Shown piece after piece: positions 44,441 to 52,869 of a stretch of 64,000 nt of DNA. The notes beneath the pieces are model-generated. The model searched no databases. It had not been told where the DNA came from and was given only the letters and a program-made list of their open reading frames with translations. Source of the stretch: Aldehydirespirator sp965116195 (GTDB lineage Bacteria > Actinomycetota > Acidimicrobiia > Acidimicrobiales > Aldehydirespiratoraceae); contig OZ220491.1 in the NCBI GenBank assembly GCA_965116195.1, forward strand, positions 2,914,001-2,978,000, written 5' to 3'. Each line of letters begins with the position of its first letter. The first letter of the stretch is position 1. The translations under genes and the position numbers were made by a program.

Positions 44441-44870
44441 ACCCGTCGCGAATCGCAGCAGATCTGCGGGGTTTGGGGTCATAAGGTGTGCGTGGAGACG
44501 ATCTACCAGGCCTGTTACAGCAACCGACCTGCGAGTGGTTTGTTGGCAGGGTGCTGGCGTCTGCTACCGCGGCGGGGACGCTGCCGCAAACCAGAGGCCG
44601 TGGTGAGCAAACCAAACGCGGTGTCCTGGGCCGGTCGGCCTATCAGCCAGCGGCCCGTGGAAGCTGACCAGCGAACCGAGCTTGGTCACTGGGGGACGGA
44701 GACCTCATCGGCAAAGCCAACCAAAGCGCTGTGGTTACGTTGGTGTCACGCGTTAGTCGTCACACCCGCCCGTGCTGGGAGGCTGGAGCGCACCGAGCAG
44801 CCACTCGCAACTACCATCAGTGAGCTTGTCGTTGCCAGCCAAGAGCTTGACCTGGCCAGTGCCTCGTGAG
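44440..44870 (+). pseudogene. Decayed IS30-family transposase
   Basis: Fragments match the middle of IS30 transposases: GHKVCVETIYQACYSNRP (usual VSHETIYQAL), ISQRPVEADQRTELGHW (usual ISERPAEVEDRAVPGHW), then after a frameshift near 44692 GDGDLIGKANQSAVVTLVSR (usual EGDLIIGKANRSAV-TLVER), then back in the first frame PLATTISEL. The N-terminal HTH and the C-terminal half of the catalytic domain are missing. No terminal inverted repeats were found. Confidence 0.8.
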
Positions 44871-44923
44871 CGGGGTAGTCTCTACGACTGTCGAGTCGAG
44901 TGTCGTGTGAAAGGCGCAGCGTG

Positions 44924-46090
44924 ATGCCAGAACCTCCATACAAGATCTTGGTCGTGGATGACGAGCCGGACCTTGAGCCCTTGGTGTTGCAGCGCATGCG
45001 CCGCCTCATCCGCGCCGGTCGTTACCACTTCACCTTTGCCCACAACGGCGTGGAGGCCTTGGAATGCCTCAGGGCCGACAAAGAGATAGTGATCGTTCTG
45101 TCGGATATCAACATGCCACGCATGGACGGGCTGACCTTGTTGGAGAATCTTCCTGATGTCAACCCCAACCTTCGTGCCGTGATCATCTCGGCCTACGGTG
45201 ACATGAAGAACATCCGAACGGCCATGAACCGTGGTGCCTTTGACTTTGTCACCAAGCCGGTGGATTTTGATGATCTCAAACTCACCATTGACCGCACTCT
45301 CAGGCATCTGTTGGAATGGAGAGAGGCGCTCGCCGCACGAGACAGGCTCGTCGTGTTGCAAAACGAACTGAGCCTCGCCGCTACCATGCAGCAGTCAATC
45401 TTGCCTACCAAGTTCCCCCAGACTGACAGTGTTGACGTGTATGCCAGCATGAAGCCGGCTCGTTCAGTTGGGGGTGATTTTTATGATATTATCCCGTTGG
45501 ATGCGGGCCGAATAGGGATAGCCATTGCCGATGTGTCAGACAAGGGAGTTCCAGCTGCGCTTTTCATGATGGCGAGCCGAACTCTGCTGAAGGGCGCAGC
45601 GATTGGATTGGATGCTCCTGGTGAGGTGTTGCGAGAGGTCAACAACATGCTCAGCAGTGACAACGAAACGGCTATGTTCGTGACTCTGTTCTACGCTGTC
45701 TATGACCCTGACAGTGGTAGATTCACATATGCCAATGGTGGGCACAACGCGCCTATTGTCCTTGACAGGACGGGTGCCGCGTCGGAGTTGCCACTGACCG
45801 GCGGGGTTGCCTTGGGCTTGGTCCCTGATCTCGAGTACGATCAAGATTCTGTTGTTTTACGACCTGGTGAGACAGTAGTGATGTACACCGATGGCGTGAA
45901 CGAAGCCATGAACGCAGATCATGAAGAGTTTGGAATGGAACGCTTCGAGCAGTTGTTCGTCGGGTCGTCTCCCGACAATGCTGAGTTTGTCAACCAGAAA
46001 GTATTTGAGGCGGTGTATGAGTTTGCTGGGGACGCTCCTCAGTCCGATGACATCACCTGTATGACACTACATCGCAGGCGGGTACAATAA
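44924..46090 (+). CDS. Response regulator with SpoIIE/PP2C phosphatase output (RsbU-like)
   Basis: About 388 residues from the ATG at 44924. The receiver domain has the acidic pair DDE, the phosphoacceptor Asp in LSDINMPRMDG and the lysine in FVTKPVD. A helical linker (residues about 125-160) leads to a PP2C domain with VGGDFYDI, IAIADVSDKG, YANGGHNAP, YTDGVNEAMN and SDDITCM, so the metal-binding Asp residues are intact. It should dephosphorylate a partner protein when the receiver is phosphorylated. Its stop overlaps the next gene by one base. Confidence 0.92.
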   Translation: MPEPPYKILVVDDEPDLEPLVLQRMRRLIRAGRYHFTFAHNGVEALECLRADKEIVIVLSDINMPRMDGLTLLENLPDVNPNLRAVIISAYGDMKNIRTAMNRGAFDFVTKPVDFDDLKLTIDRTLRHLLEWREALAARDRLVVLQNELSLAATMQQSILPTKFPQTDSVDVYASMKPARSVGGDFYDIIPLDAGRIGIAIADVSDKGVPAALFMMASRTLLKGAAIGLDAPGEVLREVNNMLSSDNETAMFVTLFYAVYDPDSGRFTYANGGHNAPIVLDRTGAASELPLTGGVALGLVPDLEYDQDSVVLRPGETVVMYTDGVNEAMNADHEEFGMERFEQLFVGSSPDNAEFVNQKVFEAVYEFAGDAPQSDDITCMTLHRRRVQ

Positions 46091-46509
46091 TGAGTGAGAC
46101 GCTGGTAATTGAATTGTCGAACAATCACAGTGAACTGGCGCGGTTGGCAACTGCCATAGAAACCATAGGAGAACAAGAAGACTGGGATCCGGCACTGCTC
46201 TACAAAGTGAATTTGGCTTTGGAGGAGCTCGTGTTGAACGTCTTCACACATGGTGCACACCAGGATTTGAAAGAAGTTCAGGTGGCGGTGGATTCTGATA
46301 CCGATGTTGTGTCCGTCAGAATCACTGACAATGGTGTGGCGTTCGATCCTCTGAACGACGCTCCTGAGCCTGATCTTTTGGCTGCGATTGATGATCGTCA
46401 AGTCGGTGGTCTGGGCGTGCATTTGGTATTGGAAATGATGGATCAAGTACAGTATGAGCGCATCGATGACAAGAACTGTCTCACTCTCACGTTGCTCCGA
46501 GATGGATGA
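46090..46509 (+). CDS. Anti-sigma-factor-type serine kinase (RsbW-like, HATPase_c_2)
   Basis: 139 residues. The Bergerat ATP fold is shown by NLALEELVLNVFTHG (N box, with the Asn and Glu), VRITDNGVAFDP (G1) and QVGGLGVHLVLEM (G2). In partner switching, such kinases phosphorylate a STAS antagonist and bind a sigma factor. Neither partner is in this window. It is tightly packed between the RR-phosphatase and the binding protein. Confidence 0.9.
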   Translation: MSETLVIELSNNHSELARLATAIETIGEQEDWDPALLYKVNLALEELVLNVFTHGAHQDLKEVQVAVDSDTDVVSVRITDNGVAFDPLNDAPEPDLLAAIDDRQVGGLGVHLVLEMMDQVQYERIDDKNCLTLTLLRDG

Positions 46510-47796
46510 GTGGTAGTGCTGAGATCTCTTGTGATGAGTTTGCGCGTGTTGGTGGTCGGTGCGTTGGTGTTGGCTTTGTTGGTGAGCGGATGTAGTTCTG
46601 GCGGCGCTGATCCTGAAGGGTCATCAACTACCACGGCGGTTCCTTTGCCCTCCACAACAGTGGCACAGCAAGTTGCGGAGGATCCGAATGTCGGTGATCC
46701 GGGTGCGTCAGATCAGGCGGTGCGCTTTGGTCAGTCTGCCGCGTTCAGTGGTCCGGCGGCTGAACTCGGGACAGATATGCGCCTCGGCATAGAAGCCGCG
46801 TTCGCCGAGACCAACAAGCAGGGTGGTGTCCATGGCCGCTTGTTGGAACTCGTGTCCCTTGATGACGCGTATGAGCCCGAGGCGGCTATCGTCAACACCC
46901 GCCGACTCATTGAAGAAGATCAGGTATTTGCTCTGATCGGTGCAGTGGGTACACCAACGTCACGTTCGGCGACACCGGTCGCAGCAGAACACGGCGTGCC
47001 CTACGTGGCTCCCTTTACAGGAGCGGCCTTTCTGAGAGATCTGGCATTGGACAATGTCATCAATCTACGTGCTTCCTATGACCAGGAAACTGAGGAGATG
47101 GTAGAACGCCTCACCACTGACCTGGGCTTCGAACGAATCTCTGTGATGTACCAAGACGATTCTTTTGGCCGAGCCGGCTATCGCGGCGCTCTGCAGGCTC
47201 TTGAACGACGAGGAATGGAGCCCGCCTCACTTGGACTGTACACACGCAATACCACCGCCGTCAAGTCAGGCCTGCTGGATTTGCAGCAGGGTGATCCTGA
47301 GGCAGTCATTGTTGTGGGTGCGTACAAGCCGGTCGCCTCCTTGATCAGTTGGGCGCGGCTGATTGGCATGAACACGGTCTTCATCACACTGTCCTTTGTG
47401 GGTAGTAATGCACTTGCGGATGAACTTGGAAGCGACGCCCCCGGCGTTTATGCGACTCAGGTGATGCCCTTCCCCACTGATATTACGGTTCCTGCTGTGG
47501 AAGCCTACCTTGAGGCGCTACGTGAGCACGATCCTGGTGCTGAACCTGGGTTCGTGTCGATTGAGGGCTACCTCGCGGGTCGGATGGCCATAGCGGCTCT
47601 GGAGAAGTGTGGTCGCGCGCTTGATCGGGATTGCTTCCTGGGCAGTTTCCAGAACTTGGAAGCCAAGGACCTGTACGGGTTCGAGTTGGACTTCGGTGCT
47701 TTCGACAATCAAGGCTCGGACGCGGTGTTCCTCACGGTAATCGACGACAATGGGCAGTATCGTCCTATTGAGACTATGATTGACCGGTGGTCATAG
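46510..47796 (+). CDS. Periplasmic-binding lipoprotein, branched-chain amino acid type
   Basis: 428 residues from a GTG abutting the previous stop. Signal peptide LVVGALVLALLVSGCSSGG with the lipobox LVSGC, a Thr/Ser/Pro linker, then the two-lobe fold of type I binding proteins: VRFGQSAAFSGPAAELGTDMRLGIEAAF, GAVGTPTSRSATPVAAEHGVPYVAPF, VMYQDDSFGRAGY and the C-terminal VFLTVIDDNGQYRP. No ABC permease follows; the next gene is a histidine kinase, so it probably serves as the ligand sensor, much as TorT does for TorS. Confidence 0.88.
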   Translation: MVVLRSLVMSLRVLVVGALVLALLVSGCSSGGADPEGSSTTTAVPLPSTTVAQQVAEDPNVGDPGASDQAVRFGQSAAFSGPAAELGTDMRLGIEAAFAETNKQGGVHGRLLELVSLDDAYEPEAAIVNTRRLIEEDQVFALIGAVGTPTSRSATPVAAEHGVPYVAPFTGAAFLRDLALDNVINLRASYDQETEEMVERLTTDLGFERISVMYQDDSFGRAGYRGALQALERRGMEPASLGLYTRNTTAVKSGLLDLQQGDPEAVIVVGAYKPVASLISWARLIGMNTVFITLSFVGSNALADELGSDAPGVYATQVMPFPTDITVPAVEAYLEALREHDPGAEPGFVSIEGYLAGRMAIAALEKCGRALDRDCFLGSFQNLEAKDLYGFELDFGAFDNQGSDAVFLTVIDDNGQYRPIETMIDRWS

Positions 47797-47831
47797 CCGG
47801 GATGTTCTGATCAGGCTGGATATAAGAGCAC

Positions 47832-50072
47832 GTGAAGAAACGCCTTCGACAGCTGGCGCAATTGCGGCATCGGATTTCGACGAGACTCTACTTGAGTGTG
47901 GGCGTGTCCGGTCTGTTGACGCTGGCGGCGGCGTTGGTCGGATGGATTTCTTTCAATCAGGTCGGTGATGTTCAATCAAGAGTGAACGAAGGCAGCGTGC
48001 CCGAGTTGGTCGCAGCCTTCAGCGTGGCGCAACTCAGTGGTGAGCTTGTGGCGGCTGCTCCTTTGCTTGGTGCTGCAGGTACAGGGGACTTTGATTCTAT
48101 TGCTGCGAACATTGAGGAAACATACTCTTCCTTTGAGGCGCGACTGTCAGCTCTGGAACAGACCAGCACCAGTCAATCTGAGCGTGACCGGCTTACAACG
48201 TTGAGCAGGTCGCTACGAGCCAATATCGATTCGATCAAAAACAGCAAGGCGGCCCTTTTTTCGGTGACAGAGCGTCGTGTCAACCTGCAAGAGGAGTTGG
48301 ATATTCTGAGCGGTGCCTTGGATGATGCTGTGATTCCTGCAATCGACGATCAGTTCTTTTATACTGTTACAGGATATCGTCAGATTGATGAGCCACCTGC
48401 TGAGAGATCGGAGCATCTCTCGGAAACAGAGTTGAACCGTTACCGCTATTTGGCTGAACTGCAGGCGGATGCCAACATAGCCACCCAGTTGCTGGCCAGT
48501 GCCTTTGCTCTTTCGGATGCTTCAAGCATTGAACCGCTGCGGGAGCGTTTCGAGTCCGTTCAGGGACGCATAGAGCGGAGTCTCACCGGTTTGAAGGACG
48601 CACCGGCATACGATCAGGTCGCTCCGCTGTTTGATCGGTTATTCGCCATGAGCGGCGCGCGAAGCGGATTTGATCTACGATCCAGAGAACTACTCATCAT
48701 CGAAAATCAAGAGGAGTTGTTGAACCTCAACAGGGAAATAGCTGTTGATCTGTTGGATCAGGTCAATGTGCTCGTCAGCACTGCGCAGGCTCACGTGCAA
48801 GATGCCACCAGTGCTTCATCTGATGCCATATCGCGGGGTCGTGCCTTACTGCTGGCAATCAGCGCCATCGGCGTGGTTGGCGTGGCAGTAATCATTCAGC
48901 GTGTGGGGTTTTCCCTGATGCGACGTTTGGCTCGTTTGTCAGATTGGATGCGGCGTATGGCGGGTGGCGATCTGGATGCGACCGGAAATATTGATGGGCG
49001 TGACGAGATCGCGGACATGGCAGCAGCTTTGGAGGTGTTCCGCCAACACGCGCTTGAGGTACAGCGTCTCAATTTGGTGGAGATGCTTGCTGGAGAACTT
49101 CGAGAGAAGAACGAGCAGTTGGAACAGGTACTGGTTGATCTGCAGAAGGCCCAGGATCAGGTTGTCATGCGTGAAAAGTTGGCTGCTTTGGGTGAGCTGA
49201 CTGCGGGTGTGGCTCACGAGATCAAGAACCCTCTCAACTTCGTGAAGAACTTCTCTGAAGCGTCTCAGGAACTCTTGCAGGAATTGCGGGAGGCCGTGGA
49301 CGACATCGGTGACGAATTCAGTGACGACGACCGGTCATATGTTGTGGAGATATCCGACGACCTGATTGGCAATCTGGATCGAATCCACTCACACGGCGAA
49401 CGTGCCAACCGGATCGTTCATGACATGTTGCAGATGGGCCGAGATACCGGCGAGTGGCAACTAACCGATGTCAACAGCCTCTTGAAGGAGCACTCCAACC
49501 TGGCATTTCATGCAGCCCGGGCCAACGATTCGGACTTCCAACTCAACCTCAAATTTGATCTTGATCCGGAAGTAGGTCGTGTCGAGGTTATTCCCCGTGA
49601 CCTCAGTCGTGTCATATTGAACATGGTCGGCAATGCTGGTGATGCCACTGATGAGAAGCGGCGCAAACTTGCCGCCGGAGAGCTTCAGCCGGATCCGTCC
49701 GAAGTCTCCTTCGAGCCCACATTGTGGGTGTCAACCCGCCGCGCACCGGACTTTATTGATATCCGCGTCAAAGACAACGGTATGGGTATTCCTGCTGACG
49801 TGGCTGACAAGATTTTCAATCCCTTCTTCACCACCAAGCCCACCGACCGCGGCACCGGGTTGGGACTCGCCATCTCCAGCGACATCATCCGTCAGCATGG
49901 GGGAACGATCCGTGTTGAGTCCCAGCCGGGTCTGTCCACCGAGATGATCATTGAACTGCCACTGGTGCCACCATCGGAAGCGCGCAACGAGACCAATGAC
50001 CAAGGCAGAGAGATTGAGTCCGATTCAGAGGTCGAGTCCGAGTCCGAGGTTGAGTCTGAACTCGAGGGGTGA
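47832..50072 (+). CDS. Membrane sensor histidine kinase, TorS-like
   Basis: 746 residues. TM1 near residues 20-40, a periplasmic all-helical sensor region of about 290 residues (with SVPELVAAFSVAQLSGELVAAAP like TorS), TM2 near 335-355, HAMP (RLSDWMRRMAGGDLDATG), a coiled coil (EMLAGELREKNEQLEQV), HisKA with His462 in VAHEIKNPLNFVKNFSE and a complete HATPase (NMVGNAGDATDE, DNGMGIP, FFTTKPTDRGTGLGL). The end is an acidic Glu/Ser repeat tail (SDSEVESESEVE). It should sense the preceding lipoprotein and phosphorylate the RR-phosphatase. Confidence 0.92.
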   Translation: MKKRLRQLAQLRHRISTRLYLSVGVSGLLTLAAALVGWISFNQVGDVQSRVNEGSVPELVAAFSVAQLSGELVAAAPLLGAAGTGDFDSIAANIEETYSSFEARLSALEQTSTSQSERDRLTTLSRSLRANIDSIKNSKAALFSVTERRVNLQEELDILSGALDDAVIPAIDDQFFYTVTGYRQIDEPPAERSEHLSETELNRYRYLAELQADANIATQLLASAFALSDASSIEPLRERFESVQGRIERSLTGLKDAPAYDQVAPLFDRLFAMSGARSGFDLRSRELLIIENQEELLNLNREIAVDLLDQVNVLVSTAQAHVQDATSASSDAISRGRALLLAISAIGVVGVAVIIQRVGFSLMRRLARLSDWMRRMAGGDLDATGNIDGRDEIADMAAALEVFRQHALEVQRLNLVEMLAGELREKNEQLEQVLVDLQKAQDQVVMREKLAALGELTAGVAHEIKNPLNFVKNFSEASQELLQELREAVDDIGDEFSDDDRSYVVEISDDLIGNLDRIHSHGERANRIVHDMLQMGRDTGEWQLTDVNSLLKEHSNLAFHAARANDSDFQLNLKFDLDPEVGRVEVIPRDLSRVILNMVGNAGDATDEKRRKLAAGELQPDPSEVSFEPTLWVSTRRAPDFIDIRVKDNGMGIPADVADKIFNPFFTTKPTDRGTGLGLAISSDIIRQHGGTIRVESQPGLSTEMIIELPLVPPSEARNETNDQGREIESDSEVESESEVESELEG

Positions 50073-50100
50073 ACTCCGGAACTCAAGGCGTGAACTCAAG

Positions 50101-52308
50101 TCAAGCATCAGAGTCCGACCCGATCCGCGCCTTGGACTGGACGGCTCGTCTGTGGCTCCGAAGGATGCGCTCGGTATAGCCGTTGGGTTCGCTGCGGCCC
50201 GCAAAGATCAACTCCAGCGCGGCCTGAAACGGAATACTGGCATCGTGGTCAGGGGCCATCGGCTCATAGTCGGCAGTGAGACTGTTTTGTTGGTCCACCA
50301 GGTTGGCCATGCGCCGCAGTGTTTCTCTCACCTGATCGGGGGTCACCAAGCCGTGATGAAGCCAGTTGGCGATGTGTTGACTTGATATGCGCAGTGTGGC
50401 CAGGTCTTCCATAAGACCGGTGTTGTTGATGTCAAGCACTGTGGAGCAACCCACTCCCTGGCCCACCCAGCGCACGACATACCCCAGAATGCCCTGGACA
50501 TTGTTGTCGAGTTCTCGCTGAATCTCAGATGGCTCCAGCTTCCGCGGCGCACCCAGCACCGGCAGATCAATCAGAGTTGTCAGGCGTGCCGGTGTTCGGT
50601 TGGTCAAGTCCTGCTGACGATCGGCAACATCCACCAGGAAGTAATGCATGGCATGCAGTGTGGCCGCTGTGGGTGAGGGCACCCAGGCTGTGCTCCCACC
50701 CGCGACAGGATGCTGAATCTTGGCCTTGACCATGGCGGCCATCTCATTGGGCATGGTCCACATGCCCTTGCCGATCTGGGCCCGGCCTCGGAGTCCGCAT
50801 GCCAGTCCCGTGTCAACGTTTGAGTTCTCGTAGGCATCCAGCCAGGACGCAGTCTTCATCTCGGCCTTGGGGATCATCGCACCGGCCTCCATATCAGTAT
50901 GGATCTCGTCGCCGGTGCGATCAAGGAAGCCGGTGTTGATGAACACAAGCCGATCACGAGCAGCAGCGATGCATTCTTTGAGCCCCAGCGAAGTTCGCCG
51001 TTCTTCGTCCATGATCCCCATCTTGAGGGTGTTGCGGACCAGCCCGAGAGCGTCCTCCACCCGGGCGAACAGCGTGCAGGCCAGCGCCACCTCTTCGGGC
51101 CCGTGCATCTTGGGCTTGACGATGTACACCGATCCGGCGGCTGAGTTTCGCACGGTTTGTCCGTTGACACGCCCGTGTCCGCGCAGGTCATGCAGCGCGC
51201 ACAGCGCGGTGACAAGCGCATCTGTCATCGTCTCGTAGACCGGCTCGCCCTCAAAGGTGACCATGTCGGTGCTGAGATGCGGTCCCACATTGCGCACCAA
51301 CATCAGACCTCGACCCGGCAGGGTCAGTGAACTGCCGTCAGCGCCGGTGAAGGTGCGGTCAGCGTTGAGGGAGCGCTTGACACCGGTGCCGTCGTCACGC
51401 ACGAAACCGGTGGTGAGCGTGCCCCGCATGAGTCCTAGCCAGTTGCGATACAAAGCGACCTTGTCCTCGCTGTCAACGGCACAAACGGAGTCCTCAAAGT
51501 CCATGATCACCGTGACGGCGGACTCCAGACGGATATCGCACACGCCGGCATGGTCGCGCCGACCGACGGGATGGTCGGGATCAATGCAAAGTTCACAATG
51601 AAGACCGTTCTTGCGTAACAGAATCGAGGCAGGTGCTTCAGGCTGACCCGTGTAGCCGATGAACTGCTCGGGTCGCAGCAAAGTACTGACCGTGCCGTCA
51701 CCACTGCGTGCTTGCAGGGTGCCGTCCACCACCTGATAGCTGGTCACCCAGCGGTGCGCGGCTGAGTCCAACGCGAAATGCCTGTCCAGAAAAGCACGTC
51801 CGACCGCGGATACCTTGTCACCACGGATCGGGTTGTAGTTTGCGCTCCGCGCGCAACCCTCGGCCTCGTCAACTGCATCGGTTCCGTAGAGAGCGTCATA
51901 AAGACTGCCCCAACGTGCGTTGGCGGCATTCAGCACATAACGGACATTGTCGAGAGGCACCACCAGCTGGGGTCCGGCAACCTCGGCGATCTCCGGGTCA
52001 ACGTTGGCCGTGGTGATCGTGACCGGGCTGTCCAGGTAGCGCAGGTAGCCGATGTCGCGCAGAAAGTCAGCGTAAGCAGCAGGGTCGTGCCCACGGCCAT
52101 CAAGGTGTCTTGTCCGATGCCAGTCGTCAATCTGGGATTGGAGTTCATCACGGCAGGCCAGCAGAGCGGCGTTCTGAGTCCCCAGATCGGCGACGATGCG
52201 CTCAAAGGCACTCCAGAAATCGTCGTTGTTGATGCCCGTTCCAGGCAGCGCTTCGGTGGCCACGAAATCATAAAGTGGCTGAGCGATGTTGAGTCTGCCT
52301 ACCTGCAT
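50101..52308 (-). CDS. glcB: Malate synthase G
   Basis: 735 residues, the usual size for the G isoform. Recognised stretches: RLNIAQPLYDFVATEALPGTGI at the start, NPIRGDKVSAVGRAFLDRHFA, VIMDFEDSVCAVD (catalytic Glu/Asp metal site), MLVRNVGPHLSTDMV, YIVKPKMHGPEEVALACTLFARVE, MGIMDEERRTS and FINTGFLDRTGDEIHT. It condenses glyoxylate and acetyl-CoA to malate. No isocitrate lyase is next to it, so glyoxylate may come from glycolate or from purines; the FMN dehydrogenase at 2.5 kb could feed it. Confidence 0.97.
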   Translation of the reverse strand: MQVGRLNIAQPLYDFVATEALPGTGINNDDFWSAFERIVADLGTQNAALLACRDELQSQIDDWHRTRHLDGRGHDPAAYADFLRDIGYLRYLDSPVTITTANVDPEIAEVAGPQLVVPLDNVRYVLNAANARWGSLYDALYGTDAVDEAEGCARSANYNPIRGDKVSAVGRAFLDRHFALDSAAHRWVTSYQVVDGTLQARSGDGTVSTLLRPEQFIGYTGQPEAPASILLRKNGLHCELCIDPDHPVGRRDHAGVCDIRLESAVTVIMDFEDSVCAVDSEDKVALYRNWLGLMRGTLTTGFVRDDGTGVKRSLNADRTFTGADGSSLTLPGRGLMLVRNVGPHLSTDMVTFEGEPVYETMTDALVTALCALHDLRGHGRVNGQTVRNSAAGSVYIVKPKMHGPEEVALACTLFARVEDALGLVRNTLKMGIMDEERRTSLGLKECIAAARDRLVFINTGFLDRTGDEIHTDMEAGAMIPKAEMKTASWLDAYENSNVDTGLACGLRGRAQIGKGMWTMPNEMAAMVKAKIQHPVAGGSTAWVPSPTAATLHAMHYFLVDVADRQQDLTNRTPARLTTLIDLPVLGAPRKLEPSEIQRELDNNVQGILGYVVRWVGQGVGCSTVLDINNTGLMEDLATLRISSQHIANWLHHGLVTPDQVRETLRRMANLVDQQNSLTADYEPMAPDHDASIPFQAALELIFAGRSEPNGYTERILRSHRRAVQSKARIGSDSDA

Positions 52309-52724
52309 ACAGAAACGTCCCGGGTTGATCCAAGTCTGCCAAATTCAGTTGGAGTCAGCCCAAAAAGGTCGCGAACTCAGGCAAAGTCGCAGACTCAGGC
52401 CCGGTCGCAAGCTCAAGTCGGGGTCGCAGGCTCAGGTCTGGCCGCGGACGCGGGTCTTGTCTGGGTCATAGAAGGGGAGCCGCACGACTTGGGCGGATAT
52501 GCGCTTTTGGTGGCCGTCCAGTTTGCCGATCTCTGTGGACGTACCGATCTGGGCATGCGATGAACACAAGTGGTCAGATCTGTGGGCGGGATGCCACCAT
52601 GAGCCGACATCGCTGTTCAGCAGGCCCACGTTGCAAGCCTCTCCGTCCCGGGCACAGGACCATTGTAGAGGTCATCTGGAAGCCGGTGCCGAGTTTGCCT
52701 GTCTGCGACGCGCTTCCGTCCGGA
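52309..52724. other. Gap between malate synthase and the sugar ABC operon
   Basis: Contains four 18-19 bp units of GTCGCAGACTCAGGC type (52368-52440) and a decayed GcvT fragment on the minus strand. Beyond that, 52549-52724 holds no gene that I recognise. Confidence 0.6.
52432..52548 (-). pseudogene. Remnant of a GcvT-like aminomethyltransferase C-terminus
   Basis: 39 residues ending at a stop match the pattern of the C-terminal GcvT domain: IGTSTEIGKLDG (usual GTEVEVxIRG), then ISAQVVRLPFYDPDK (usual AxVVxLPFYDPxxxR). The upstream frame to 52629 lacks homology. So only the end of a glycine-cleavage T or dimethylglycine/sarcosine dehydrogenase-type gene remains. Confidence 0.5.
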
Positions 52725-52755
52725 TTGTATACAGGACGGGTGTCCTGGTAGCATG
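52725..52755 (+). promoter_or_regulatory. Promoter with overlapping palindromic operator for the sugar ABC operon
   Basis: TTGTAT (52725-52730) and TAGCAT (52749-52754) are 18 bp apart. Between them CAGGAC-GGGT-GTCCTG (52732-52747) is a perfect 6-bp dyad, so a repressor bound there would block RNA polymerase. No regulator gene is adjacent. Confidence 0.5.
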
Positions 52756-52869
52756 CGTGTACCGGCCGAGGCGACCCCTTGCGTCGGTGTTCGGGTACGA
52801 CCAAGATTGCCCGCTGACGGAGCGATGCAAGGCCCGGACCACCACACCACCACAAAGGAGACCCTGGAG

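Noticed and set aside
42334..44870. Prophage or integrated element boundaries
   Set aside because: No integrase, attachment repeats or tRNA at the borders were found, only a TA-like pair and an IS relic.
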